Notes: generated by a model not told the origin, from the sequence alone. Shown: positions 43,690-51,796, counted from the stretch's first letter. The stretch: 51,796 nt of DNA from Bryobacterales bacterium (GCA_003487005.1 DNFG01000271.1:1-51796), one strand, 5' to 3'. A program made the numbers and translations.

Positions 43690-44352
43690 ATGGCTCACCT
43701 TGCAACCCCCAAACCCAAGGCCAAATCCTTCCGCGACGAGATCGCCGCCGCTCTCGAACGCGAGATCGTCTCCGGCCTCCATACCCCAGGCTCCCGCCTC
43801 GTGGAACGCGATCTCACCATCCGTTTCGGCGTCAGCTCCATCCCCGTCCGGGAGGCACTGCAGGATCTTGAAGGGCGAGGCCTCGTCTCCCGCCGCGTCA
43901 ACTGCGGCTACTCCGTCATCGATCTCTCCCTCGAAGAACTCCACTCCATCTGCCAGCTTCGCCGTATCCTCGAGCCTGAAGTCGTCCGCTGGACCGCCCT
44001 GCGCCTCTCTGACGAAGGTGCCTCCCTCCTCCGCGAACAGCACGACCGCTTCGCCTCCGCCGCCGCCAGCAACAACCTCCCCGACTTCTTCCACGAAGAC
44101 CTCCAGTTCCACCGTCTCATCTGGGAACTCTCCGGCAATCGCTACGCCGCCCGCGCCCTCCAGGCCGCCGTCGGTTCCCTCTTCGCCTGCGGTATGAACC
44201 AGGCCCGCGAACGTGGCGTCATTCGCTTCGAAACCGAAATCCGCAAGCACGACAAACTCCTTCGCCAGATCCTCCGCCGCGATGGCGAAGCCGCCGCCGC
44301 CACCCTACTCGCCATCGCCGACCATTTCCAGAACAGTCTCCCCCGCCCATGA
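43690..44352 (+). CDS. GntR-family (FCD/FadR-type) transcriptional regulator
   Basis: 220 residues. The N-terminal winged helix-turn-helix (about 12-75) has EREIVSGLHTPGSRLVERDL and FGVSSIPVREALQDLEGRGLV. The C-terminal FCD ligand domain (about 85-205) has metal-binding histidines in FHEDLQFHRLIWELSGN and AIADHF. It probably senses the pathway's acid and controls both the divergent MocA-led operon and its own gene. The 72-base gap to the divergent gene is AT-rich (ATATATATC), but I could not pick out an operator palindrome. It overlaps the aldolase by 4 bases. Confidence 0.9.
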   Translation: MAHLATPKPKAKSFRDEIAAALEREIVSGLHTPGSRLVERDLTIRFGVSSIPVREALQDLEGRGLVSRRVNCGYSVIDLSLEELHSICQLRRILEPEVVRWTALRLSDEGASLLREQHDRFASAAASNNLPDFFHEDLQFHRLIWELSGNRYAARALQAAVGSLFACGMNQARERGVIRFETEIRKHDKLLRQILRRDGEAAAATLLAIADHFQNSLPRP

Positions 44353-44978
44353 ATCCCGAACTCCTCGAACTCTGCGAAACCGCCGCCAGTCTCTATCACC
44401 GCGGCTACGCCTTCGGCTCCACCGGCAACCTCAGCCTTCGCCGCGGCAACCAGATCTGGATCACTCCCACTGGCCGCTCCCTTCGCAACCTCTCCCCCGG
44501 CGATCTCGCCTGCCTCTCTCTCGACGGCCAACCACTGAACTCCGCCCGCCCCTCCAAGGAATTCCCCTTCCACCTCGGGTGCTACCGTGCTCAACCCACC
44601 GCAAACGCACTCGTCCACCTCCACGCCACCCATTCCGTCGCACTCTCCTGTCTTGCCGGGCTCAATCCCCTCGACCCCCTCCCAGCCGTCACCCCCTACT
44701 ACCTCATGCGCGTAGCCCCCCTCGGCCTCGTTGGCTACTTCACCCCAGGCTCTCCCGAACTCGCCTCCGCAGTCGAACATGCCGCAGCACACCACTCCTG
44801 CCTCCTCCTCCGCAACCACGGCCTCATTTCCCTCGGAGCCTCCCTCGACGAAGCCGTCGATCGCGCCGAAGAACTCGAAGAAACCGCCCGCCTATTCTTC
44901 CTCCTCCGGAACGAGAACACCCGCCTCCTCTCCCCCGCCGACCGCGCCGCACTCGCCGCCGCCTTCCCCCACCGCTAA
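44349..44978 (+). CDS. Class II aldolase/adducin-family protein
   Basis: 209 residues. The zinc histidines are in LVHLHATHSVALSC and LLLRNHGLISLG. The N-terminal FGSTGNLSLRRGNQIWITP contains the phosphate-binding loop. Family members cleave sugar phosphates such as fuculose-1-phosphate, or decarboxylate 3-oxo-tetronate 4-phosphate. With a dehydrogenase, MocA and a sugar-acid carrier next door, a tetronate or tartrate-like acid is plausible. No DUF1537 kinase is nearby, so the phosphorylated route is incomplete in this window. Confidence 0.88.
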   Translation: MNPELLELCETAASLYHRGYAFGSTGNLSLRRGNQIWITPTGRSLRNLSPGDLACLSLDGQPLNSARPSKEFPFHLGCYRAQPTANALVHLHATHSVALSCLAGLNPLDPLPAVTPYYLMRVAPLGLVGYFTPGSPELASAVEHAAAHHSCLLLRNHGLISLGASLDEAVDRAEELEETARLFFLLRNENTRLLSPADRAALAAAFPHR

Positions 44979-45050
44979 ACCCTCGCCTCCCGCTGGGCAC
45001 ACACACTTCCCCGTTCTCCGAATCACTCACATGGTTTTAGGGGATTTCGC

Positions 45051-45125
<75 letters not shown>

Positions 45126-45199
45126 CAACTCCGGCAGGTACTCTCCTACTATAACCCAGCCCACCTTTCCATTCCACGCCCCCGCTTACAATTGAATCA

Positions 45200-46945
45200 G
45201 TGCGGCTTGCTGTCATCCTCGTCCTGCTCGCCGGCGCCGTCCCCGCCGCTGCCCAGACCCCCATCCTCCCCTTGCGCGAAGTCCGCCCCGGAATGATCGC
45301 CACCGGCCGCACCGTCTTCGAAGGCGCCAGAATCGACGACTTCCGTGCCGAAATCCTCGGCGTTCTCGAGAACATCGGCCCCCGCCAGTCCATCATCCTC
45401 GCCCGCCTCTCCGGCGGCCCCATCGAGAAAACCGGCGTCCTCCAGGGCATGTCCGGTTCCCCCGTCTATTTCCAGGGCAAACTTCTCGGAGCCGTCGCCC
45501 TCTCCTTCCCATTCTCAAAGGAGCCCATCGCCGGCATCCGCCCCATCGAGGAAATGCTCCTCGCCGCCTCCACCCCCGCCGCACCCCCACGCGCCGAACG
45601 CCCCAACAACCCCTTCAACCTCGCCTCCCTCCTCCCCTCACCCAACCACTACGACCTCGGCCCCTCCCGCCTCACCGAAATTTCTACCCCCTTCTGGATG
45701 TCCGGCTTCTCCCGTGCTGCCTTCGACCATTTCGCCCCGCTCCTCCGCGCCGCTGGCCTCGAACCCGTCCAGGGCCTCTCCGCCGGTCAAAGCCCCGCCC
45801 CCCGGAACCCCAACCCCGCTCCGCCCCAACCCGGCTCCATGATCAGCGTCCAACTCATCACAGGCGACCTCGCCGCCGGCGCCGACGGAACCGTCACCCA
45901 CGTCGATGGCAATACCCTCTACGCCTTCGGCCACCGCTTCCTCTCCACCGGCGACTCCGAAATGCCCTTCGCCCGCGCCGAAGTGATGACCCTCCTCGCC
46001 AGCCAGAACTCCTCCTTCAAAATCTCTGCCTCAAAGGAACACCTCGGCGTCATCACCCAGGACCGCTCCGCCGCCATCACCGGTACCCTCGGCGCCCAGG
46101 CCACCCTCACCCCGGTCTCCATCCGCCTTCGCAGCCGCACCGGCGCCGCCCGCGACCATACTTACCGGATGAACATCGTCCGCGACCGTCTCCTCACCCC
46201 CCTCCTCCTCCAAATGGCCGTCTTCTCCGCCATCGATGCCACTGAACGCACCACCGGCCTCTCCAGCCTCGATGTCAAAGCCCGCATCGACCTCTCCAAC
46301 GGCCTGCCTTCTATCCCTTTCGAAAACGTCTACACCTCCGAACTCGCCGCTCCCAACATGGCCTCTGGCGCCCTCGCCGCCCCCATCGCCGCCCTCATGC
46401 AGAGCGGCTTCGACCGCCTCCAGGTCTCTGGCATCCACCTCGATATCGAAGTCACTAACGACAAGCGCCAACTCCAGATCGAGAACCTCTGGGCGTCCAA
46501 ACGCGAAGCCCGCCCCGGTGAGACTATCCAGCTCACCGCCCTCTTCGCCGGCGACAACGGCCAGGAAATGACCCGCACCGTCTCCTACACCGTCCCCGTC
46601 GGCGCACCACTCGGCCCCCTCTACTTCACCGTCGCCGACGGCGCCCAGTCCAACCTCGCCGAATACCGCCAGTTCCTCATCGCGCCCCCCAAGACCGAAC
46701 CCCAACTCCTCGGCTTCCTTCGCGGCCTCCGCCCCAATACCAAAGCCTTCGTCCGCGTCTGGCGCAGCGCCCCCTCCTGGATCGTCCAGGGTGAAACCCT
46801 CCCCGCGCCGCCCCCCTCGCTCACCCTGCTCCTCGGTCAATCCCAGGTCCAGTCTCCCGGCGCCAAAGTCGACGAGATCGAAATCGCCTCCGGCGGCTAC
46901 ATGATGACCGGTTCGAAGACCATCGCCATCGAAGTGAAGGAATAA
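45200..46945 (+). CDS. Secreted S55-like (SpoIVB-type) protein with permuted motif order
   Basis: 581 residues with a signal peptide (RLAVILVLLAGAVPAAAQ). The serine-peptidase S55 signature GMSGSPVYFQGKLLGAV has S87 as the candidate nucleophile, and GTVTHVDGNTLYAFGH has H245 as the candidate base. In SpoIVB the histidine region precedes the serine region; here the order is reversed. The following 330 residues are beta-rich and unassigned. The start is GTG, preceded by a TACAAT element at 45187-45192. This organism has no visible sporulation genes, so the role is not spore formation. Adjacent to the beta-propeller gene. Confidence 0.82.
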   Translation: MRLAVILVLLAGAVPAAAQTPILPLREVRPGMIATGRTVFEGARIDDFRAEILGVLENIGPRQSIILARLSGGPIEKTGVLQGMSGSPVYFQGKLLGAVALSFPFSKEPIAGIRPIEEMLLAASTPAAPPRAERPNNPFNLASLLPSPNHYDLGPSRLTEISTPFWMSGFSRAAFDHFAPLLRAAGLEPVQGLSAGQSPAPRNPNPAPPQPGSMISVQLITGDLAAGADGTVTHVDGNTLYAFGHRFLSTGDSEMPFARAEVMTLLASQNSSFKISASKEHLGVITQDRSAAITGTLGAQATLTPVSIRLRSRTGAARDHTYRMNIVRDRLLTPLLLQMAVFSAIDATERTTGLSSLDVKARIDLSNGLPSIPFENVYTSELAAPNMASGALAAPIAALMQSGFDRLQVSGIHLDIEVTNDKRQLQIENLWASKREARPGETIQLTALFAGDNGQEMTRTVSYTVPVGAPLGPLYFTVADGAQSNLAEYRQFLIAPPKTEPQLLGFLRGLRPNTKAFVRVWRSAPSWIVQGETLPAPPPSLTLLLGQSQVQSPGAKVDEIEIASGGYMMTGSKTIAIEVKE

Positions 46946-46954
46946 TCCCAGACC

Positions 46955-49195
46955 ATGCCCCTGCGCCTCCTCGCCGCCGCCCTCCTGCTTCTGCCCGCCC
47001 TCCTCTCCGCCGGCGGTTCCGCCGCCTGGGAATCCAACTCCTACTCCGACTTCGTCAAAGGCCGATTCCAGGGCGTCTCCCTTACCCGCGATGGCCGCCT
47101 CACTCTCGCCCCCCGCCTCGACGAAGTCTTCTCCTCTGGCGAAGCCGGTATCTTCGCCGCCGTCGTCGCCCCGGATGGCACCCTCTACCTCGGCACCGGC
47201 CACCGCGGCCGCGTTTATCGTATTCGCCCAGGCCAGAAGCCCGAAGTCTTCTGGTCCGCCCCCCACCCCGGAGTCTTCGCCCTCGCCCTCGACCCCAATG
47301 GGGCTCTCTTTGCTGCCGCTTCCCCCAATGGCAAAGTCTGGAAGATCGAAAACGGCCAGGCATCCGAGTACTTCGACCCCCAATCCACCTACATCTGGGC
47401 TCTCGCCCCCGCTTCCGACGGCTCCCTCTTCATCGCTACCGGCGACAATGGCCGCATCTATCGCGCCACCGCCCCCGGCCAGGGTGAAATCTGGTATGAA
47501 ACCGGCCAGTCCCACGTCACCAGCCTCGCCTTCGACCAGCAGGGCCGCCTCCTCGCCGGCTCCGAACCCAACGGCATCCTCTATCGCGTCGAAGCCAAGG
47601 GCCGCGCCTTCGTCCTCTACGATTCCCCCCTCCCCGAAATCCGCTCTATCCTCCCCGCCCCCGATGGCTCTCTCTATGTCGCCGCTCTCGGCGGATCCCT
47701 CGCCCGCAAACAGGCTGATGGCGCCCAGTCCGCCCCTACTCCCACCTCGCCCGTGGGCGTCGTCACCACCTCCATTACCGTCACCGCTGACTCCTCCGCC
47801 CCCACCCAGGGTGGCGTCGAAGTCAAACCGCCCGCCGAAGCCGCCAAAACGCCCCCACCCGCTCCTGAAACCGCCCTCCCCGCCAGCGTCTACGAAATGC
47901 CCGGCGTCGAACGCACCGCCATTTATCGCATCCACCCCGATCACACTGTCGAAACCCTCTGGACCTCCCAGGAGGAGAACGTCTTCGACCTCGCCCTCCG
48001 CAACGGCTCCATCGTCTTCTCCACCGACCAGCGCGGCCGCCTTTACTCCCTCGGCACGGACCTGAAAGCGACCCTCCTCGCCGAAACCCAGGAGGGCGAA
48101 ACCACCCGCCTCGCCGCTCACGACAAATCCATTTACGCCGCTACCGCCAACCTCGGTAAACTCTTCCGCCTCAACGGCGCCGACCAACCCGCCGGCTCCT
48201 ACGAATCCGCCGTCCACGACGCCGGCAACGTCGCCCGCTGGGGCCGCCTCGACTGGACCGGCTCCCCCGAGTCTGGCGCCTTCATCTTCAGGACCCGTTC
48301 CGGTAACTCAGCCCGCCCCGATCGCACCTGGAGTGACTGGTCCCCCCCTCTCGCCAACCCTGCCGGCGACCCCATCGCCAGCCCCAATGCCCGCTATATC
48401 CAGTGGAAAGCCGAACTCAAGTCCGGCTCCATCCCGCCCGCCCTCGATTCCGTCACCCTCACCTATCAACCCCAGAACACCCGCCCCGTCATCCGCGGCA
48501 TCTCCGTTCTCCCTCAGTGGACCGCACGCTCCGGCGCTGCCGCCTCCGCCTCCGCCAGCGCCGCCGCCGCTTACTCCATCACTGTCACGGATACCGGAAG
48601 TGCCGCCCCAGCAACCTCCTCCGGTACCCCCACACAGCGCGTCGAACGCTCCGGACAACCCCAACTCTACATCTCCTGGACCGCCGAAGACCCCGACAAG
48701 GACCAACTCGTCTACTCCCTTTACTACCGCGCCGGCGATGAACGCGAGTGGAAACTCCTCAAGGACCACCTCACCGACTCCACCCACGTCCAGGAGGCCG
48801 AAACCTTCGCCGACGGCCGTTACTTCTTCCGTGTCGTCGCCAGCGACCGCCTCTCCAATACCCCTTCCGACGCCCGCGACGCCGAACTCGTCAGCCCCCC
48901 CGTCGTCATCGACCAGACCCCGCCCACCGTCAGCATCGCCCCCGCTACCCGCGACGGCGAATCCATCGTCCTCCACATCACCGCCGAAGACACCGCCTCC
49001 CCCCTCCGCCGCGTCGAATTCTCTCTCAACGCCACCCCCTGGCGCCTCCTCTCGGCCGACGATGGCATCACCGATACCCTCCGCGAAACCTTCACCCTCC
49101 GCCTCCCGAACCTGCCCCCCGGCGAACACTCCGTCGTCGTCCGCGCCCTCGACGCCGCCGGCAACCCGGGTCTCGCGAAAATTGTGATCCGCTGA
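46955..49195 (+). CDS. Large secreted beta-propeller protein
   Basis: 746 residues with a signal peptide (MPLRLLAAALLLLPALLSAG). About 40-270 holds propeller-like blades of the type APDGTLYLGTGHRGRVYRI and DPNGALFAAASPNGKVWKI. A proline-rich linker (about 275-310) leads to more blades and then to beta-sandwich, fibronectin- and Ig-like stretches near the C-terminus (ISWTAEDPDKDQLVYSLYYR, DAAGNPGLAKIVI). No catalytic motif is seen. It lies 9 bases after the S55-like gene and probably works with it outside the membrane. A long open frame on the other strand is a shadow. Confidence 0.85.
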   Translation: MPLRLLAAALLLLPALLSAGGSAAWESNSYSDFVKGRFQGVSLTRDGRLTLAPRLDEVFSSGEAGIFAAVVAPDGTLYLGTGHRGRVYRIRPGQKPEVFWSAPHPGVFALALDPNGALFAAASPNGKVWKIENGQASEYFDPQSTYIWALAPASDGSLFIATGDNGRIYRATAPGQGEIWYETGQSHVTSLAFDQQGRLLAGSEPNGILYRVEAKGRAFVLYDSPLPEIRSILPAPDGSLYVAALGGSLARKQADGAQSAPTPTSPVGVVTTSITVTADSSAPTQGGVEVKPPAEAAKTPPPAPETALPASVYEMPGVERTAIYRIHPDHTVETLWTSQEENVFDLALRNGSIVFSTDQRGRLYSLGTDLKATLLAETQEGETTRLAAHDKSIYAATANLGKLFRLNGADQPAGSYESAVHDAGNVARWGRLDWTGSPESGAFIFRTRSGNSARPDRTWSDWSPPLANPAGDPIASPNARYIQWKAELKSGSIPPALDSVTLTYQPQNTRPVIRGISVLPQWTARSGAAASASASAAAAYSITVTDTGSAAPATSSGTPTQRVERSGQPQLYISWTAEDPDKDQLVYSLYYRAGDEREWKLLKDHLTDSTHVQEAETFADGRYFFRVVASDRLSNTPSDARDAELVSPPVVIDQTPPTVSIAPATRDGESIVLHITAEDTASPLRRVEFSLNATPWRLLSADDGITDTLRETFTLRLPNLPPGEHSVVVRALDAAGNPGLAKIVIR

Positions 49196-49395
49196 ACCGC
49201 CCGGCTTGGCTCCGCCCTCGGCCGCCGCAGACGCACCCCGACTGCCCTTACTCCCTGCTCAACGGCCCTCCTCATCGTTGTTGCCTCTTTCCGCACCCCT
49301 CGCCCCCAGAATCTTCCACCATCGCGCCGGGCTCTCCCGCCCCTGACGCCTCTCCGGTCTCCCTTTCTGCATTATTCTGGGGAGCAGGGCCCATT

Positions 49396-50001
49396 GTGCA
49401 GATCCCCGGCTCCATTCCCGATCCCGCCGCCCTCACCCGGGCCGCTTTGGAGCACGACCCCTCCGTCATCTACTTCCTCGACAGACACCTGCGCATCAAC
49501 TGGTGTAACGCTGCGTGGGATCGTTTCGCTCGCGAGAATCGAGGCCCCCACCTCACCCGGCAGCAGACAATCGGCTTCCCCATCCTGAATGCATTTCCGG
49601 ACACCCTCGTCCAATTCTACGCATCAATGTACGAATCCGTCCTCGCCACCGGTGTCCCGGTCTCCCACGAATTCGAGTGCTCCAGCGACACCCTCTTCCG
49701 CAGAATCCACCTCTTCGTTCTCAGCAACCCCACTGAACTCGGCCTCATCCTCATCAATTCCCCCATCGTCGAACATCCCCATGGACTCGAGCGCCCCGCT
49801 CATCCGCCACCCGGCGGACTCGATCCCGTTCCAATGTGCTGCCACTGCCGCCGTACCCGTCTCTCCCCCGATCCGCCCGAGTGGGTCTGGGTCCCGGGGT
49901 TCGTCCGCGAACCGCCACCCCGCGTCAGCCACATGATCTGTAATCCCTGCCACACGCTGAACTACCCTGAATTCCTCCCTCGCCGTACCCGCCTCCCCTG
50001 A
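49396..50001 (+). CDS. PAS-type protein with C-terminal cysteine-rich tail
   Basis: 201 residues starting at a GTG at 49396, with GGGGAG about 11 bases upstream. A PAS-like domain (about 15-120) has the opening ALEHDPSVIYFLDRHLRINWCN. The C-terminal 50 residues carry CCHCRR and SHMICNPCH, the zinc-ribbon-like tail seen at the ends of some two-component and diguanylate cyclase proteins. No kinase, GGDEF or EAL domain is attached, so it is a stand-alone sensor. The 200 bases between it and the propeller gene hold no other gene. Confidence 0.72.
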   Translation: MQIPGSIPDPAALTRAALEHDPSVIYFLDRHLRINWCNAAWDRFARENRGPHLTRQQTIGFPILNAFPDTLVQFYASMYESVLATGVPVSHEFECSSDTLFRRIHLFVLSNPTELGLILINSPIVEHPHGLERPAHPPPGGLDPVPMCCHCRRTRLSPDPPEWVWVPGFVREPPPRVSHMICNPCHTLNYPEFLPRRTRLP

Positions 50002-50010
50002 CTCGCTCCT

Positions 50011-50703
50011 CTACGGAGCCGCAAACGTCTCTTCCGCCACCCACCACACCAACCCCTCCGGTTTCACCCAACCCCGCTTCACAAGCGGATCCTCCTCCCG
50101 GCAGAACCTCACCTTCTCCTCCACATCTTCACCCCGGTACACCGCCACCCCCAGAAACTCCTTCGACCCACGCAGCGCCCCCAGCGCCAGTACATCTCCC
50201 CCCGCTCGCAACTTCCGCAGAAACTCTCCGTGCTCCGCCGCCACCTCTCCCAGACTCTCCGGCATCTCCGGCGTCCGCCAGTACACCACAAACGCCCGCT
50301 TCACCATCGGCACCTGGCCGTTCGGACTCTCCTTCATCGCCTTCGCCACCCGCTCTCCAATCCCCGCCGGACCCGTCCATGGCCAGACATCCAGCACCAG
50401 CCGGCCGTTCGCCACCGCCGGATCCTCCGCCGCTGCCACCCGCGCCTGCTCCGCCGTCACCCCCTTGAAGATCACAATCCCTCGCAGGTCTGTCGACGTC
50501 CCCAGCGGGCCCGCCGCCACCAGAATGCCGTCCCGCGCCATCTTCCCCAGGTGGGCAATGTGCCCCTTCTGGATCTCCATCACCCGCTCCCGCTCCAGTT
50601 TCTCCGCCTTCGGGTTCGCCCTCAGGAATCCGAAGACATACTCCGTCTGGCTCTGCCCGAAACAGCAGACCGTCATCAACGCCAATCCCAGAATGTACCG
50701 CAT
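50011..50703 (-). CDS. Exported protein with two YCII-type domains
   Basis: 230 residues with a signal peptide (MRYILGLALMTVCCFG, cleavage near QSQ). Two YCII-like alpha-beta domains are in tandem: HIAHLGKMARDGILVAAGPL in the first and HGEFLRKLRAGGDVLALGAL in the second. YciI-type domains are often small ligand-binding or dehydrochlorinase-like folds. Substrate unknown. It ends 9 bases from the convergent PAS gene. Confidence 0.85.
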   Translation of the reverse strand: MRYILGLALMTVCCFGQSQTEYVFGFLRANPKAEKLERERVMEIQKGHIAHLGKMARDGILVAAGPLGTSTDLRGIVIFKGVTAEQARVAAAEDPAVANGRLVLDVWPWTGPAGIGERVAKAMKESPNGQVPMVKRAFVVYWRTPEMPESLGEVAAEHGEFLRKLRAGGDVLALGALRGSKEFLGVAVYRGEDVEEKVRFCREEDPLVKRGWVKPEGLVWWVAEETFAAP

Positions 50704-50744
50704 GGGTCACAGTATAGCCCCCAACCGCGCTATCATCCATAGCG

Positions 50745-51632
50745 GTGCCGCCCGAACAACCCCAGCCCTCCGATTCCCCCGCCCTCTCCATTGTCATCGT
50801 CTCCCGGAACCAGATCGCCGCCCTTCACCGGACCCTCGCCGCCCTCCTGCCCGCCGGTTCGCCCAACCCGTCAGAAGTCGTCGTCGTCGATGCCGGCAGC
50901 CGTGACGGCTCCTCGGAGGTCGACTCCGAATTTCCTGCTGTCCGGCTCGTCAAAATGCCCCACAATTTCGGTCGTGCCCGCGCCCGCAATATTGGCGTCA
51001 GGACCGCCACCGGCGAATTGATCCTCCTGCTCGCCCCGGGTGTCCTCCTTTCGCCCGCCACCCTCGACCGCCTCCGCTCAGCCCTCGAATCCGCCCCCCG
51101 CGCCGCCGCCGTCGCCCCCCGTCTTCTGGATGCCGCCGGAGAACCCCAACCCCAGTCCTTCGCCCTGCCTTCTCCCGCCGAACTCGGCAAGCTTTGCTTT
51201 TCAGGTGCCCTCCCGGCTTCTGATTCCACCGCCGAGCGCGCCGAGGCCGTCCGCGACGACGCCCTGCTCCTCCGCAAGTCCTTCATCGCCGGCATGAACT
51301 ACTTCGATGAGAAGCGTTTCGGCGATTCCTTCGCCGAACTCGACCTCTTTCGCCAGATCAGGAACGCCAATCGTGACATCCTGATCCTCCACGACGCCCC
51401 AGCCACCCTCCCTGACCCCGAACCTGCCCACGTGGACCCCGCCCTCGCTGTCTGCGACCGCCTCGCCGGTGCCGCCGCCTTTATCGCCAAACGAGATGGC
51501 TCCTTCGCCGCTATCTCGTTCCAAATCAAGATGTTCTTCGCCGCATTCAGCGCCCCCAACACCTTCCGGCTCCTCTCCGGCCTCCTCTCCGGCGACAAAA
51601 TCGATGGGTCACAGGACGGATCTCTCGCGTAA
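50745..51632 (+). CDS. GT2-like glycosyltransferase, metal-binding motif degenerate
   Basis: 295 residues starting at GTG. The GT-A beginning is clear: LSIVIVSRNQIAALHRTLAA, VVVVDAGSRDGS and GRARARNIGVRTATGE. At the place of the DxD or DxD-like triad the sequence is LLLAPGVLL, so the usual aspartates are missing. The acidic base region FAELDLFRQIRNAN looks retained. The C-terminal 80 residues have a short hydrophobic region but no clear second domain. It may be an inactive or unusual transferase. It has its own short upstream region (41 bases) opposite the YCII gene. Confidence 0.78.
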   Translation: MPPEQPQPSDSPALSIVIVSRNQIAALHRTLAALLPAGSPNPSEVVVVDAGSRDGSSEVDSEFPAVRLVKMPHNFGRARARNIGVRTATGELILLLAPGVLLSPATLDRLRSALESAPRAAAVAPRLLDAAGEPQPQSFALPSPAELGKLCFSGALPASDSTAERAEAVRDDALLLRKSFIAGMNYFDEKRFGDSFAELDLFRQIRNANRDILILHDAPATLPDPEPAHVDPALAVCDRLAGAAAFIAKRDGSFAAISFQIKMFFAAFSAPNTFRLLSGLLSGDKIDGSQDGSLA

Positions 51633-51648
51633 GGTTTTTACCTCACCC

Positions 51649-51677
51649 TAAAGGTTTGGACTACCGCAACCGATCAT
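51649..51677 (+). promoter_or_regulatory. Sigma-28-like promoter candidate
   Basis: TAAAGGTTT at 51649-51657, 11 bases, then ACCGATCA at 51669-51676 matches the pattern TAAAGTTT-N11-GCCGATAA of the flagellar/chemotaxis sigma factor, with one extra G in the first half. Transcription would start near 51684, just before the AGGAGA ribosome binding site. Confidence 0.4.
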
Positions 51678-51695
51678 CTAGGTCAGGAGACCGGG

Positions 51696-51796
51696 ATGAC
51701 TGCTATGCTCTGGATTCTGTTGCCGCTCTTTGTCGCGGCTGGCTCTGCCCTGCTGGCTTTCTACATCATGCAGGCGAAACTCGAAGTGGCTGTGGC
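51696..51796 (+). CDS. N-terminus of a membrane-anchored protein, cut by window end
   Basis: AGGAGA (51685-51690) lies 5 bases before the ATG. The 33 codons visible encode a single hydrophobic helix (MLWILLPLFVAAGSALLAFY) followed by a charged start of a cytoplasmic region (QAKLEVAVA). This is the layout of a signal-anchored coiled-coil or sensor protein. Family cannot be told. The sigma-28-like promoter upstream could suggest a motility or chemosensory role. Confidence 0.7.
   Translation, partial: MTAMLWILLPLFVAAGSALLAFYIMQAKLEVAV

Noticed and set aside
46031..48217. Open frame of 728 codons on the minus strand opposite the S55-like and propeller genes
   Set aside because: Glycine- and glutamate-rich low-complexity translation with no family features; the plus-strand genes have signal peptides and known folds.

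Overview
The window is high-GC, gene-dense bacterial chromosome with few gaps above 250 bases. It looks like a free-living Gram-negative soil bacterium, most likely an acidobacterium of the Bryobacterales/Solibacter type. That placement is an inference from lpxB, many secreted TPR, NIPSNAP and sulfatase proteins, an S55-type protein paired with a beta-propeller, and long runs of 4-base start/stop overlaps. I saw no rRNA, CRISPR array, insertion sequence or phage gene. Two tRNA genes are present (Arg-TCG and Cys-GCA).

Layout. 1-1.4 kb: an ECF-type cobalt/nickel uptake operon (M, an L-like small protein, Q cut by the window edge). 1.4-3.4 kb: a NarL-type two-component pair. 3.4-7.0 kb: an M3 oligopeptidase, a coupled unknown protein and a TPR protein. 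7.0-7.7 kb: dcd and tRNA-Arg. 7.7-13.7 kb: a seven-gene operon with a GCS2 carboxylate-amine ligase, two ATP-grasp proteins (one in permuted motif order), a DUF71/Dph6-type ATP pyrophosphatase, an M29 aminopeptidase, an esterase and a small unknown protein; a GT39-like membrane glycosyltransferase lies just upstream. This is the best candidate for an undescribed system. 15.3-15.4 kb: a probable decayed TonB-receptor tail. 15.5-22.6 kb: a YeiH-type transporter converging on a DUF2760-Hsp70-Hsp70-thiL operon. 22.7-28.0 kb: ACR3 arsenite exporter, a MerR-like/TPR protein, feoAB and trxB. 28.0-32.3 kb: a secreted nitrilase-family protein, an M1-peptidase-like protein that has lost its zinc site, and lpxB. 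32.4-37.5 kb: an unknown protein, NIPSNAP, sialidase, galT and sulfatase. 37.5-39.5 kb: a membrane-helix protein and a glycosyltransferase. 39.6-45.0 kb: a sugar-acid-type catabolic locus, with a MocA oxidoreductase, an isopropylmalate/tartrate-type dehydrogenase, an amidohydrolase and an MFS carrier divergent from a GntR regulator and a class II aldolase. 45.0-51.8 kb: tRNA-Cys, a secreted S55-like protein whose motifs appear circularly permuted, a beta-propeller protein, a PAS protein with a Cys-rich tail, a tandem YCII protein, a GT2 protein, and a cut-off membrane-anchored gene behind a possible sigma-28 promoter.

Working together: most genes sit in short co-directional units joined by ATGA or GTGA overlaps, so translation is likely coupled within each unit. 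Convergent genes meet within 0-9 bases or overlap. On the plus strand, sampled stretches are G-rich up to about 16.8 kb and C-rich from about 25 kb onward, in genes of either direction, which would suit a replication-terminus-proximal region; this is a hand-sampled impression, with an exception near 4-7 kb.
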